From the NCBI GenBank assembly GCA_001792895.1, contig MARA01000004.1:1488001-1552000 (forward strand): 64,000 nucleotides of DNA, read 5' to 3'. Of the stretch, positions 1-12,839 are shown in pieces. A model generated the notes under the pieces. That model was not told the DNA's origin and made no database searches. It was given only the letters and a program-made list of their open reading frames with translations. The first letter of the stretch is position 1. The number at the start of each line of letters is the position of its first letter. The position numbers and the translations under genes were made by a program. Source of the stretch: Lentinus brumalis. Taxonomy: Eukaryota > Basidiomycota > Agaricomycetes > Polyporales > Polyporaceae.

Positions 1-141
1 ATGCACCGCAATTTTCAGTGTCTCGTCGGGCGCATACGTGCTCAGTGGAAAGAGATCCAAACCCAAGAAGCCGTCCTATAAGTGGAGATCAAGCGTGGTA
101 CAGGAGATAGAACATCGGGACGAGCAGGTAGCTCATTTCCG
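1..141. other. downstream flank of YOS9
   Basis: Short edge segment after the YOS9 stop codon. It probably holds the 3' untranslated region of YOS9, possibly running into the neighbouring gene outside the window. I see no coding signal of my own in it. Confidence 0.4.
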
Positions 142-1948
142 TCATAGCTCATCACGGTGCCTTTCTTCTCTACCTCCTTCCTCCGCGTCATCTTCCTCCT
201 GCTCTGCGCTAGAACCCGCCTTCTCGCCCTTGACATTGAATCCGGCGGCGCGCAATATCTCGAACAAGCGCCCCTCGTGTTGGCCATGGCCATCCAGGAG
301 AAGTTCCCCGAGGAGGCCCATGCCTTCCTCGCCCTCTGGGATGTCCAGGTCGATGTACTCAACGAGCAGCTCGCCTTCGCCGTCCGGCAGCTCCTCGACA
401 GCAATGTGGCGGTCGACCACGGCCGCCTCCCTGCGCGCAAGAAGTTGCTCCAGCGCTCTGCGCAGGATCTCGGAATGCGCAAGGGGCTCTCCGCCGACCT
501 TCGGGTGCTTCGCGGCTTCCTTCGAGCCTGCGCCTTTGCTTTCGGCGACTGGGGGAGGCGCGATGACCTTCTTCTGCGGCCGGGGCCGCTTGATGGGCTG
601 CGCGGCGGCAGGCAATGAGGGATCTACGCGCTCGTACTCCTCAGGGCCGACGACTTCGCGGCAGCGGATGTAGTGTTCCTCTTCAGCGTCGATGCGCGAT
701 TTGAACCCGGGCTCGCCGCAGAGGCGGGGCGTGGCGATATGCAGGACGTAGTGGCACGTCTGGGTCTCCTTGACGAACAGGATGGTGTCCGTCATCGTCA
801 TGGAGCAGTGGAACTATAACGGGTGAAAGGAGCGGCAGCCAGGGGAAACCACAGCATGGAGGGTAAGCGGATGAGCATAACCAAAGGACCGGTTGGATTT
901 ATGGAAGGAACCTGCCTGGATCTCGACCTCTCGCTTCCTGCCTGTTTTGTCGCAATACGTACCGTCGCCCCAGCGCTGGACGAGGTAGCGAGATCCGGCT
1001 CCTCGGGCGAGCTCAAGATTCGCTGCGGCTGCAGCTTCTGCGGTGGTCAATTCGGCTCCGGCCTCGAGCGTAGGGGGAGCCCTTCCAAGCGTGTACGCTT
1101 CCCACTTTGCGGCACGGAATATTCGACGTCAAATAAGAATGTTTGCAGCGCGGAAGGGCGGTCACGGGGCTCGGCTTACCTCCGGGTCCTCTTCTGGCTT
1201 GTACTCGCCTGGTACGTGCAGCGTGTCGGATAATTGCGGTTAGCAAAATTCATCGGTGAATATGCAGGGCCGGACGTCACCTGTTATAGGGATGTGCTGG
1301 TGGTGCAGCTCGTGGAACTGACGGACATGGGAATTATGGCAATACGAGTATGTGAACCACCCTTGCCGGTGCTGTAATTCGGGTCATCGGCGAGGCGAGC
1401 GCATTCATTCCCAGGCGAGACTTACGTAGAGACAGGTTCCAGCCAGGGGCTGCAGAAGCGACCAGCTGTGGACTGGCGTGGAGACCTCGGCTGGGGGCTC
1501 CTCATCCGTCGCGAGAGGATCCTGGGGCGGTGGAGGGATGAGACAGAGGTACGAGGACTTGGGCCCGAGCTTCATCTGTTGGAGCGTGTAGTTGGAGGCC
1601 TGGGACGAGGCTGCCTGCGCGGAAGGAGGCCATGAGCTTGTGGGAGGCACGCAGAGGGGGACGGGGTGGACAGACAGAATCTTGGCGGTCATCGGTTCCC
1701 TCTATGCGTTTCAACGGATTAGCGTCCCTGTGGGATTCGCGCCATGGCTGGTCTAGAAACTCGAGCTCTCCGCCGCGAAGACCATCGTGGAGCCAGCGTT
1801 CGGCGGTGTCGTTGAGCACGGGGAGACCATTGAGGAAGGATACGCGGTACTTGGGGAACGCGTACGGGTCCTCGGGGACGCGGGAGTGGTGGACGCGGGC
1901 GGCGACGAGGACGGCGAGGGAGACGGGGAGGAGGTGGGCGGGACGCAT
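142..1948 (-). CDS. YOS9: Yos9/OS-9-type ER lectin of the ERAD pathway
   Basis: ER-lumenal lectin that reads trimmed N-glycans on misfolded glycoproteins and hands them to the Hrd1 ubiquitin-ligase complex (known for the family). Seen: start at 1948 gives a hydrophobic signal peptide (MRPAHLLPVSLAVLVAARV), then HSRVPEDPYAFPKYRVSF, typical of OS-9 N-termini. The MRH lectin domain is spread over several exons: GWFTYSYCHNS near 1345, GSRYLVQRWGDGTYCDKTGR near 960, and TCHYVLHIATPRLCGEPGF near 720-770. The first and last blocks carry the cysteines expected to pair. The tail (residues encoded 142-620) is a Pro/Ala linker followed by a Glu-rich segment and ends in HRDEL before TGA at 142-144, a KDEL/HDEL-like retention signal. 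At least four exons; the first intron (about 1618-1715) is inferred. Divergent from the AT-hook gene. Family call is firm; exon edges are approximate. Confidence 0.88.
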
Positions 1949-2685
1949 GGGCACTAGAGAGGGATGTGCAGCGTAGGACGGACGGAGAGAGTGCTGGTGC
2001 GCGGGACACGTTGCGCGTAATTGAATAGGCGCCGGCCGGGGATTAAGGCGGAGTTCGGGTATCTGCCGCGAGGTGCCTGCCTTGTTTGGAGAAGGAACAA
2101 CGTGGATGTGCTCGTCTGCCCGCCCGTCCTCGCCAGGTACGCCCACGACCGGGGTCTCTGCGGCCAAATGCACAGGCTATCGTCCGTCTGCAGAGCTGAT
2201 GCCGTCCAGCCGATCGGCTACCTGGCCACAGTGCTCACAGGGACTTCATGTGGGCAGGCGTTATCTGATTTTTGCACGAATACTCTCATCAGCGATTCAC
2301 ATGCGTGCGGACCCTATAGTTGCGTCTGCAGACGCGGTCTGCACGGGGCTGCGTGCGCACGGCGGTCGCGGGCAGCCGCTGCGGACGAGGCTGGCGACCG
2401 GGGAGAGGGCGGCGGGGGCGCAGACAGAGGATGTGGAGGCCGACCTCCCATTCCAGTCTGCGGCCAGTGAGACGTAAATTACGTACACAGTCAGAAATCG
2501 ACCAGGACGCTTCCTTCTGGACGTTCTCCCCAGAGATATTCTCGAGAATAATAAAGCCCACATTTGGGCGTTCTGCACGCGAGAATTCCTGTGGCCCATT
2601 TCCTCGTTAAAACCAGCCCTTGTCGCGTTTTCCTTCTTCCCTTCATCCGGCCATTCCTCCCTCCCCCGCTGCTCCAGCCGCCCCC
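1949..2685. promoter_or_regulatory. divergent intergenic region between YOS9 and the AT-hook gene
   Basis: About 740 bases separating two start codons that point away from each other, so both promoters and 5' leaders should lie here. The open frames on either strand show no recognisable family. A pyrimidine-rich stretch (about 2620-2680) directly precedes the AT-hook start, as is common in basidiomycete promoters. I found no specific factor site. Confidence 0.45.
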
Positions 2686-3236
2686 ATGTCTGCCTCTCCG
2701 GAGCCCAGGGCTCCCAGCGAGGACAAGGACGAGATCGACGACACCACAGGCGAGCCCGAGGACGGTGAGCTCTACCTCCGTTCCGCTCCTCAGCCATCCG
2801 TAGCAAGCGCCGTACTGACCTAGCCCCTGATCTCGCGATCTCAGCTCCCAAACCTGACGCGGCTCCCAAACGCAAGCGCGGTCGCCCTCCGGGGAGCAAG
2901 AACAAGAAGACTCTTGCTGCACAGGCGGCTGCAGCTGAGGCTGGCTCGTCCGCTCCTCCGAAGCGTCCCAGGGGGAGACCTCCAAAGGTGCGCCAGACAC
3001 AACCCTCCTTAGTCTCGGTCTCGCGGTCTAATATTGTGCCTCAACCCTCTCAGAGGAAGCCAGAAGAAGAACAGAAAGCTGAGGGTGGGGAGCCGTCGGA
3101 GCCGCCCCCAAAGAAGAAGAGGGGCCGCCCTCCCAAGAACCCCCGTCCGGAGGCCGCAGAAGGAGCAGGCGAGGCAAGCACCTCCGCTGACCCGCCCAAG
3201 CGAAAGCGTGGACGTCAACGGAAGGACTCCAGTTGA
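2686..3236 (+). CDS. small AT-hook (HMGA-like) DNA-binding protein
   Basis: Likely a chromatin-associated protein that binds the minor groove of AT-rich DNA. Three exons are readable: 2686-2764, 2845-2987 and 3054-3236, joined by introns 2765-2844 (GTGAGC...CAG) and 2988-3053 (GTGCGC...CAG), giving 134 residues. Seen: four basic hooks at regular spacing, KRKRGRPPG, KRPRGRPPK, KKKRGRPPK and a degenerate KRKRGRQRK at the C-terminus, separated by acidic or Ala/Ser/Pro linkers. The N-terminus is acidic (SEDKDEIDD). No other domain is visible, so the protein is probably disordered apart from its hooks. The GRP core is diagnostic; the target genes cannot be inferred. The reading frame is continuous across all three exons, which supports the model. 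Confidence 0.85.
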
Positions 3237-3966
3237 GGGCCTCCACCGTGTTCATGCTCGCTCGTTTCCTCCCACTCACGTACCTCCGTTCCGACACATT
3301 GCGGGACTCCGTCACCCATGGCATCCACCTTGTAATGTAATCCATCCCGACGCTTTTGAACCCGTTCAAATCTTCCTATGACCTCCGTCTCATACCTCAT
3401 CTACTCCCCCGTCTATTGGCTGAACTGACATTATGCTACGATTTCTTTCCTACTGTTCTCGTCGTCTCTCATGCTTTCCCACACTGCAGCTTACGAGCAA
3501 TACATCGGCGTTCCCCCGTGACGGACAAAGTGCATTCGCAAGCACTCATCAGGATGCCAGGACTGCCAAAGCACCTCCGCAAAGATGCCGTTCCGTGGGC
3601 GTAGACTGTGAGCCATTTGGCTCCCGCCTTCGAGGGCATTCCTCGACCCCCGCACCCGAGTCGGCCCGCGTTCCATGGGCATGCCCGGCATGTCCACCTG
3701 CGTGATATGGTGCCGCTAATAATTCTCCGAAATCCCACAAAATGTCACGCCAGCAGGCTGGACCCATGTGGACATCTAACAGACAATGCAGGGAGAAGAT
3801 CGCCATCGCCGCCGCCAGGTGCACGTTCCCGCGGTCGCGACGATTACGACATTCAATTAACAAGATGGGGAGCCAAGGGTAGCCGGAACAAGGGCATTCT
3901 ATTAGAGTACTAGTCTCGCCCCTGCTTGGTCGGTCACTGCATCCACGTCTCACTTGACGTTAACGT
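3237..3966. other. convergent intergenic region, no gene seen
   Basis: About 730 bases between the stop codons of the AT-hook gene (+) and KMO (-). Open frames here on both strands are Arg/Pro/Ser-rich, lack a recognisable domain and do not splice into either neighbour. It most likely holds the two 3' untranslated regions. Confidence 0.4.
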
Positions 3967-5992
<2,026 letters not shown>

Positions 5993-7653
5993 CTTAATAC
6001 TAGTGCTGAGAGAACCGCGGCTGTCACGGAACCTATCCTGCTAGCAAGTTACGATGAGCGTGTACACGTCGGAGAAACGCGTCAGTCCGCAAAACAACGC
6101 ATATACCTTGTGGATCTATTGCCGGTTCAGTACCGAGCACGTCGATGTGAACAGGTCAGAATGTGGTACGCAGCCAATGTGCCGGCAGCTGAATTGGCGA
6201 ACTTGCAGAGATGACCAATATCCCTTCCGCGCGTCTTTGGCGGTCTTTCCTCGGCAAACTCCTTGATCCCCATGTGGGTCCACGGCAAGATCGAGGCTCT
6301 GTCTCGACAGTCGCCATCCCGCAGCCTGACTCGCGGAGGTGGCTCAAGTCCAGGACGTGCGTGTACACGAGGAGGTTCGTAGCACGAAGAAGGGAGTCTA
6401 TTCCAGTCACCGGCTACGCGAAGGGACTCGGATGCTTTTCCCATGTCGGCGTCTGGTGGGAATGCTCACTGCTTCTTGTCAGATTGGGGCTCAGATGGGT
6501 GTAGATTGTGCGTTAACCCCCGCTGACATCCTTCATGTTCGTTTCTTGTTCATCAGATTTCCACAGGACGCGCATACACAGAACACGTTGCGTTGGCATC
6601 CAACACGCCGCCCGCCCGCAGCAATAAGAACTTCCGACGAACATCCATCTCCAGGGTCATCGTGATGTCCTTGTTCCACGTCTGAAAGCCTCTTTCAGAC
6701 CCCCGCATGTTTACTCACAGCAAGGCATTCACATGATTTCCTCGGACGCACAACGAATTCGATTGAGCAAGTTCGTCGCAGGAGACCAGAATATCGCACC
6801 TCATGTTCCTGTCCGCTCCCACGCAGGTGTCGAAGCCAACGGAACAACGCGACCCTTGCCAGGTCCATATTCGCAACCGAAAGTAGACGGGTCCGCTACC
6901 AGATGGTTTGCACTCGTCGGTTCAGAGGTCGCTGGACGTTCATGTCGTCTGGGAGCGACGCGGAGGAAGTACTGGGCGAGCTTGGCTCATGAAAGTGACC
7001 GAGGCTGCATACACACTGCAATTGGCATATTGTATCCCACCTGCCGGACTTCGGTCAGTCATTTGTGTCTGCAGATGTGTCAACCGCTCGGTCCTGCTTC
7101 AAAAGGTTAGCGTAAACCTCCGAACTAGTCATGAAGGCGATCGTGTGCGATTGGAGGTCCACATTGGAGCACAATGTATGCGCACTCGTCGTCGACTACT
7201 CATTTCACTAGATGGCCGGGTCGTACGTCGAGTGCCAAGCTCGCTTGTGGATCACCGCAGCTCTGCATCGGCTTGTAAGCCGCGCGCTGTGCGGCCAATG
7301 CAATCGCTCCCCCGATGCGTCGGGCTATGTAGGTAGTCAGTCATAGTCACGTACTGTTCACCCTGAGTCCTGATAGTGCGCGTGCACATAGTCCCTCCGA
7401 CATTGTGTTCTCCAAGCACCCGCTAGCCTCGACAAACCACACGCACTTGGTTGGCGGGAAGAGACGGAGGGAGCGTGACAGGCGATGCTGTGACCGAGTG
7501 GACGCGCATCACGGGCGCGTCGGATCACGCCCCGAGCCGCTCGGCTGCGTTGGTCTTTTTTTTTTTTTTTTTTTTGGATCTAAACGGCTGCGTTGGTCAA
7601 TTGGTGTACAAATCGCGACTACGTGGGCGCGTTCGCCGTCCACAACGCCCACC
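5993..7653. other. gene-poor intergenic stretch upstream of KMO and PIS1
   Basis: About 1.65 kb between two divergent starts, much longer than most gaps in this window. Open frames up to about 140 residues exist on the + strand (for example 6733-7110 and 6908-7336), but they are short, Arg/Ser/Thr-rich and match no family I know. They could be leader exons, a degraded gene or chance frames. The right end carries the poly(T) insertion described separately and the PIS1 promoter. Confidence 0.35.
7542..7598 (-). mobile_element. possible micro-retroposed insertion: poly(A) tail with 14-nt target duplication
   Basis: CGGCTGCGTTGGTC occurs at 7542-7555 and again, perfectly, at 7585-7598. Between the copies lie 20 T residues (7556-7575) and GGATCTAAA (7576-7584). 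Read on the minus strand this is a short unique sequence, then A20, bracketed by a 14-nt direct repeat. That is the layout left by LINE-driven insertion of a severely 5'-truncated RNA. Replication slippage or a duplication after double-strand break repair is an alternative. It sits about 55-110 bases upstream of the PIS1 start codon. Confidence 0.45.
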
Positions 7654-8655
7654 ATGTCCTCCAACGCCCCTGCTGTCCTGACGAGGAGACGTCCTTCTAT
7701 CGACATTGTGGACGCAAAAGTCGCCGTGGACCTCGCGACCGCGCAAACATACTCGGAGAATGTATTCCTCTTCGTGCCTAACCTTATCGGTCCGTCTGCT
7801 CCTCCTCACCCTCTCTCATGAACTCAAGGACTCGCGTTTTGCTAGGCTACTCGCGCATCATCCTTGCGGCGCTTTCTTTGCACTATATGAGCTATCATCC
7901 CAAGTATTGCACAGTCCTCTACTGCATCTCCTGTCTACTGGATGCATTTGATGGGCATGCCGCAAGGGCATTGGGACAGTCATCGAAGTTTGGTGCGGTG
8001 TTGGACATGGTCACTGACCGGTGAGCTCGATCTGTTATATGCGCTGTTTTCACCCGACTCAAATTCCGACATCAAGCTGCACAACATCCTGTCTGCTGTG
8101 CTACTTGACATCCGCATATCCTGAATGGGCCCTTGCATTCCAATTTCTCATCACACTCGACTTCAGCAGCCACTATATGCATATGTACAGGTGTGTCTTA
8201 CGTGTGTCCTCAATTCTTTCCCATTGTAACCGCGTCTCGTAGTTCCCTCATCACTGGCTCGAGAAGCCACAAGCAAGTCGATAGTGACGTCAGTCGCCTC
8301 CTGCAAATGTACTATAATCCAGTGAGTCCATCTCTGCATGATGTCGATACACGCCAATCTCATCCTTGTCCGATAGCGAACACTGTTCGTTGTCTGCGCG
8401 GGCAACGAACTATTCTACATCGCCCTCTACCTCTTGAAATGGGTACACACTCCGATGTCGGAGTCCCTCGGGATGACGGGCCCCCTCGCGGAGTACACCT
8501 GGCCACAACTCCTGGCTTACATTTGTGGTCCCATATGCGCCCTCAAAAACTTTGTGAATCTCGTCCAGCTGTGGAAGGCATCCAAGATCCTGGTAGGCGT
8601 TGACTTAGCGGAGCGGGCGAAGGCTAGGGAAGAGGAGCTGTCGAAGAACCAGTGA
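7654..8655 (+). CDS. PIS1: CDP-diacylglycerol-inositol 3-phosphatidyltransferase (PI synthase)
   Basis: Integral ER enzyme joining myo-inositol to CDP-diacylglycerol to make phosphatidylinositol. Seen: start at 7654 (MSSNAPAVLTRRRPSID), then ENVFLFVPNLIGYSRIILAALS, the usual N-terminal membrane entry. The CDP-alcohol phosphatidyltransferase signature D-x2-D-G-x2-A-R-x8-G-x3-D-x3-D is complete in DAFDGHAARALG...FGAVLDMVTDR at about 7940-8022. A later exon encodes HYMHMYSSLITGSRSHK, a block conserved in eukaryotic PI synthases. The last exon (about 8380-8655) contains membrane segments and a charged tail ending EELSKNQ. At least five exons. The gene is upstream of and tandem with the AAA ATPase. 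It is one of two CDP-DAG-using enzymes in the window; the other is CHO1. Confidence 0.93.
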
Positions 8656-8977
8656 AAGGGATGGATGTTACATGTTTTTTTGCACTAATTCTGTTCTCTA
8701 CACTACGTACAGTACACCTTTGTAGGCATTCCTAGCAACTCTGGCGTAGTGTATACAGGCGACGTAATCTCACGATTTCTAGTATGTATGACGAGCCTCC
8801 TCCTAGCAATGCTTTCCGGGCGCCAATGTCTTGTCGCGTGCAGGCGCGCGTATTGACTGTGATGGGCGTCTAGAATTTCTGCCACAGCGACACGAGTCGA
8901 GTCGAGTGTGCTTGCACTTGCACTCCGACGTCCTCGCTCCGGCTTCGCTCGCAGCGGTCTTCTGGTTGTCTGTTTGG
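8656..8977. other. spacer between PIS1 and the AAA ATPase gene
   Basis: 322 bases between the PIS1 stop and the preferred ATPase start. An upstream in-frame ATG at 8831 would add 49 residues (MSRAGARIDCDGRLEF...). I prefer 8978 because it begins directly with an Arg-rich mitochondrial-type presequence. The spacer should hold the PIS1 3' end and the ATPase promoter. Confidence 0.4.
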
Positions 8978-11900
8978 ATGCGGTCTCATCTTATTGCTCG
9001 ACGAACACGGTCTCTGGTCAAGACCCTGCCTAATTACCACCGTGCACCAATCTCGTCCACTCACGCCCTCCGCTATCCTCGGAAAGATCGCGCTTCGTCT
9101 CAGTCCACTCCTCGATTGTCGAGACGTGCTATCTCGTCTGAGCCACCCCCTCCGGAACCACTAGAAGCACCCGCGTCTGCTCCACCACCTCCGGAAGATC
9201 GACCGCCAAATGCAAGCCCGCCACCCTTGGAGGACGCGGATGAGAAGCCGAAACGCCGGCCTCGAGTTTCGGTGAAGGACGCGGAGAATGTCCAGCTTCC
9301 TGCCGGTCTGAATATTCTCTGGTCACCGGAGGATGGCTCGCATGAGCCCCCGTCCTCTTCGTCGTCGAACACGACGCTGCCGCCGCCAGAGATATTTAAT
9401 GAGGCGCTGCATAACCTCCACATCGTTCTACATCCCCAGACGCAGCACCGGGCGACGTACTCATCCGGTACAGGTCCCCTTGTTGAGCCGACACTTGCGC
9501 TCTACTGTCCGATCGAGGGCGGTGATTATATCCTTGATGACACCGTACGGGAGATGGCGCGGCAGACGGGCGCGGATGTGGTCGTACTCGATACGGTTCA
9601 ATTGGCTGCGGGTGAATGCGGTCATTTTGGAAAAGGTACGCTCTCAGACACCGCGTACGCAAGGGCTACATGCTGACTGACCCGTTCACTATGCAGCTGC
9701 ATCGGCGCTGCAGCTTCCTCATAACCCCCTTCACTTCTCGTCATCGTCTTCAAGAGACCCACTTCGTTCCATGCAAAGTCGGGAGAGCGAGGAAGAAGAC
9801 GATGAGCCATCGCAACCGTTCTTGATGTCTCCGATTGTGCACGTCATGACAACCGCGCCGCGACGGACTACTACTCGCATCGAGACGGCGCCCAGTCGGA
9901 GCACGCCTATGTCTAGGCTCAAGTCGTTCTTCGACGAGCTCGTCAATGTGTCCGCTCCGCGACCTCAGGCTGGTGACTCAGAGGAGCCTCCGCCTGCCCC
10001 GACGAGACGTCCTCGCATCATCTACATAAAGGACTACCCGACTCTTGCGGCATCTTCCTCTGTCTGGTACCCCGCGCTACTCGCAGCCGTCCGACAGCGG
10101 AGGCAGGGTGTACTTCCGCGGTCCACTTCACCGGTCGTGAATCCCACCGCAATTGTCTTTGGCATAAGCCCATCGTTCACCGTCCCAGAAGGAGCGTCTC
10201 GTGCACCTCCCCCCAGGGATTTAACCTCGTCTCCTCACGGTCTCTGGGGACCACGGCGTCGACCGCTCTCAAGTCACAGAATGAGTACGGCGAAGACAGC
10301 AGTAGTGAGAAAGCCCGGGAGAAGCGCATACAGCGCCGTCTGAAACGATGGGCACGAGGCAACCCAGAGGATCTCCCCCGCCTGTTCGCTGCGAGCGAAG
10401 AAAGCACCGAGGGCGATGGCTCCACAGGGCGTCCTAATCTTGTCGTTTTGGGCCAGGAGGGCTTCTCAGGCGGCCTGTCCCCGTTCCTGGGCTCTGCCTT
10501 CTCTCGCGCGCTGGCTGCACGCAGTCATGGTTCGCCCGGGTCTGATAACAGGCTGGGATTCTTCCGCACTTCCCTGATCTTCCCAACTATACGGTCTCTC
10601 CCACAGGAGCGCGACAGCCGGATGGCCAGGCGGCGAGAGATCAACGAGCTCGTCATGCGCATGGGTGTCGCGCAAATTGGGGGCGTTCTCAGTCAGCTCG
10701 AGGATGTCCCGGACGGTGCCGAAGAGTCCACCGAGGGCGGCGAACATGACAAGACGCGGGCACAGCTCTGGGAACACTGGGGCCGCACGGTTGAAGTGTG
10801 GCCGAATGTACAACGAATCGCAGATAGAGCGGTGGGCAGCGTAATTGCTGCTAGCGGGGCACACCTCCCATCCAATCGCTCACTCGACCCCACGCCTGTC
10901 CCGTGGTCGGCGGTGTTTGATGCTTGGGCCGCCGATAGATCCACGCAGGACCTGTGGAAAACCCTGTTCGCCACTCCGCCGTCCGGAAAGCTTCCCCGCG
11001 AGAATGAGGAGGAGGAACGGGCCGAAGTCGAGGATGAAGCAGACGTTGACGAGATAATCGAGAAGCTGAGGCGCAACCCGGATCTCGACGAGCACGAGCA
11101 GCGGCTCTTGGGCTGCATTGTTGATACAGGTGACTGCTACGCTTCAGCTGATGTTCGAGCGAATATTGACCGCTAATTTCTTCTCTTCACAGCGTCAATT
11201 ACGACCACGTTCAATCAGGTCCACTTGCCGCCACATACTGTTGACTCAATTCGCACCATGGTATCTTTGCCGCTCTTGCACCCGGGTGCATTCCAGTACG
11301 GTATCCTGAAGGAGCATAGCATGACTGGCTGTCTTCTCTTCGGCCCCCGGGACCGGTAAGACACTAGTAGTCCGCGCGCTTGCCAAAGAAGCTGGGTGTA
11401 GGATGCTCGTCGTGTCGCCCTCGGACGTCATGGACATGGTGCGATATATTCAGTGATTTGCCGTACGTGTCCGCGCATGCTGACGATCGCTGTGCAGTAC
11501 GTCGGCGAGGGGGAGAAGCTTGTTCGCGCCGTCTTCTCGCTCGCACGCCGTCTATCACCCTGTGTCGTCTTCATTGACGAGCTTGACGCCCTCTTCGGTG
11601 CCCGGCTCGGGAGGGAGTCGGGTAACTCGCTTGCGCACCGTGGCGTGATCACCGAGTTCATGCAAGAGATGGACGGGCTCAAGTCATCGAAGGAGAGCAA
11701 CGTGATTGTTATCGGCGCCACCAACAGGCCATTCGACCTCGATGACGCTGTGCTTCGACGCCTGCCTCGCCGGCTCCTCGTGGATCTACCGGGGAGAAGG
11801 AGCGGGAAGGTACGTGCTCTCATCCAACATTGTGGTCCGCCAACCTGCTACCTCTCTTCTGGCATATCGAATCATCTACCGGTACTGACGGATTATCTAT

Positions 11901-12671
11901 CAAACTTACTCGCAGAGATACTCAAGATCCTGCTTCGCGACGAGACGCTTGCCGACGACGTTGACCTGAAGCAGCTGGCCAAGAAGACGGAGAGTTTCTC
12001 CGGGTCTGACCTGAAGCGTGAGTGCCTGTTATGATCACTCGCTCTTCGGCGTGCCCCGTGGGTTTTGGGGTGGCTGATCGTTGTGCTTCTGTATAGATCT
12101 GTGTGTCAGTGCTGCCCTGGACGCGGTGAAAGAGCGAGTTACGGTCCCATGGCGGCAAACCACGGCGACTTCGCCAACTCCGCCCGTAGTGGCTGAGGTT
12201 AAACCTCTTGAGGAGGCCTCGGTAAGCCAATCCTCGTCTGAGCCGCTGGAGCCAGCCACTTCGATCGGGGAAGCTTCTGGCACTACCGAGAACACCGTAC
12301 AGGAGCAGCCACTATCAACGTCGACGACAGCGACGGCGACCGCGGACCCTGCGTCAACTCCGCAAGAGCAACCATCTGCCGAGGTTCCCCACGTCCGGTC
12401 CCTGGCATGGCGGAACTTCGAGCAGGCCCTGAAGGAGATCACTCCGTCTGCCTCGGAGTCTCTCGGCAGCCTCGCAGAGTTGCGTAAGTGGAACGACGAG
12501 TTCGGGGAGGGCCGGAAGGCCAAGAAGCGGCAAGTGTGGGGCAAGGATCGGTTTGGCTTCACGGTGCCCGCCCTGGAAGTGAAGCCGTCCGAGGCCAAGG
12601 AGGAGCCAGCCATTGCGACGCCAGTCTCCCCCGTGTCAACTCCGACATCCAGTCCTAGCACAAGTAACTGA
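8978..12671 (+). CDS. Msp1/ATAD1-like AAA ATPase, reading frame broken in the P-loop
   Basis: AAA ATPase, probably mitochondrial. Start chosen at 8978 because MRSHLIARRTRSLVKTLPNY is rich in Arg, Ser and Leu without acids, like a presequence. A long low-complexity N-region (Pro/Ser and acidic) precedes a single AAA module at about 11190-12030: SMTGCLLFGP (Walker A entry, 11318-11347), TLVVRALAKEAGCRMLVV, Walker B PCVVFIDELDALFGAR near 11560-11605, sensor-1 IGATNRPFDLDDAVLRRLPR near 11710-11770. The C-terminal segment (12100-12671) is Pro/Thr/Glu-rich and ends with a basic block, then VWGKDRFGF. Odd: the GPPGTGKT codons are two bases short (11342-11363), so the upstream frame meets TAA at 11357. 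A second frame change occurs near 10200-10225, where a C6 run lies, unless a poor-consensus intron is used. The family is clear; Msp1/ATAD1 placement rests on the module's style only. Either sequence error or pseudogenisation could explain the breaks. Confidence 0.75.
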
Positions 12672-12839
12672 TCTGTCCATCGCTTGGAGCTAGACGGGAG
12701 ACTTGCTCGCTATATACGCCAATATATGTAGAGATAATATAATAGAGAGTGTACAATGGGAAACTCCGCTCAATGCGAGCACGTTGCAGGCCTGTCAAGA
12801 GGAATACCTCGCAATGTGCCTAACTCACATTGCCTACTG

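Noticed and set aside
10466..11118. Minus-strand frames opposite the AAA ATPase
   Set aside because: Ser/Arg-rich complement of the coding strand; no domain, while the + strand reads into a clear AAA module.
11340..11365. Programmed +1 frameshift in the AAA ATPase
   Set aside because: Recoding would give a P-loop one residue short and so unable to bind nucleotide normally; a sequence error or mutation is simpler.
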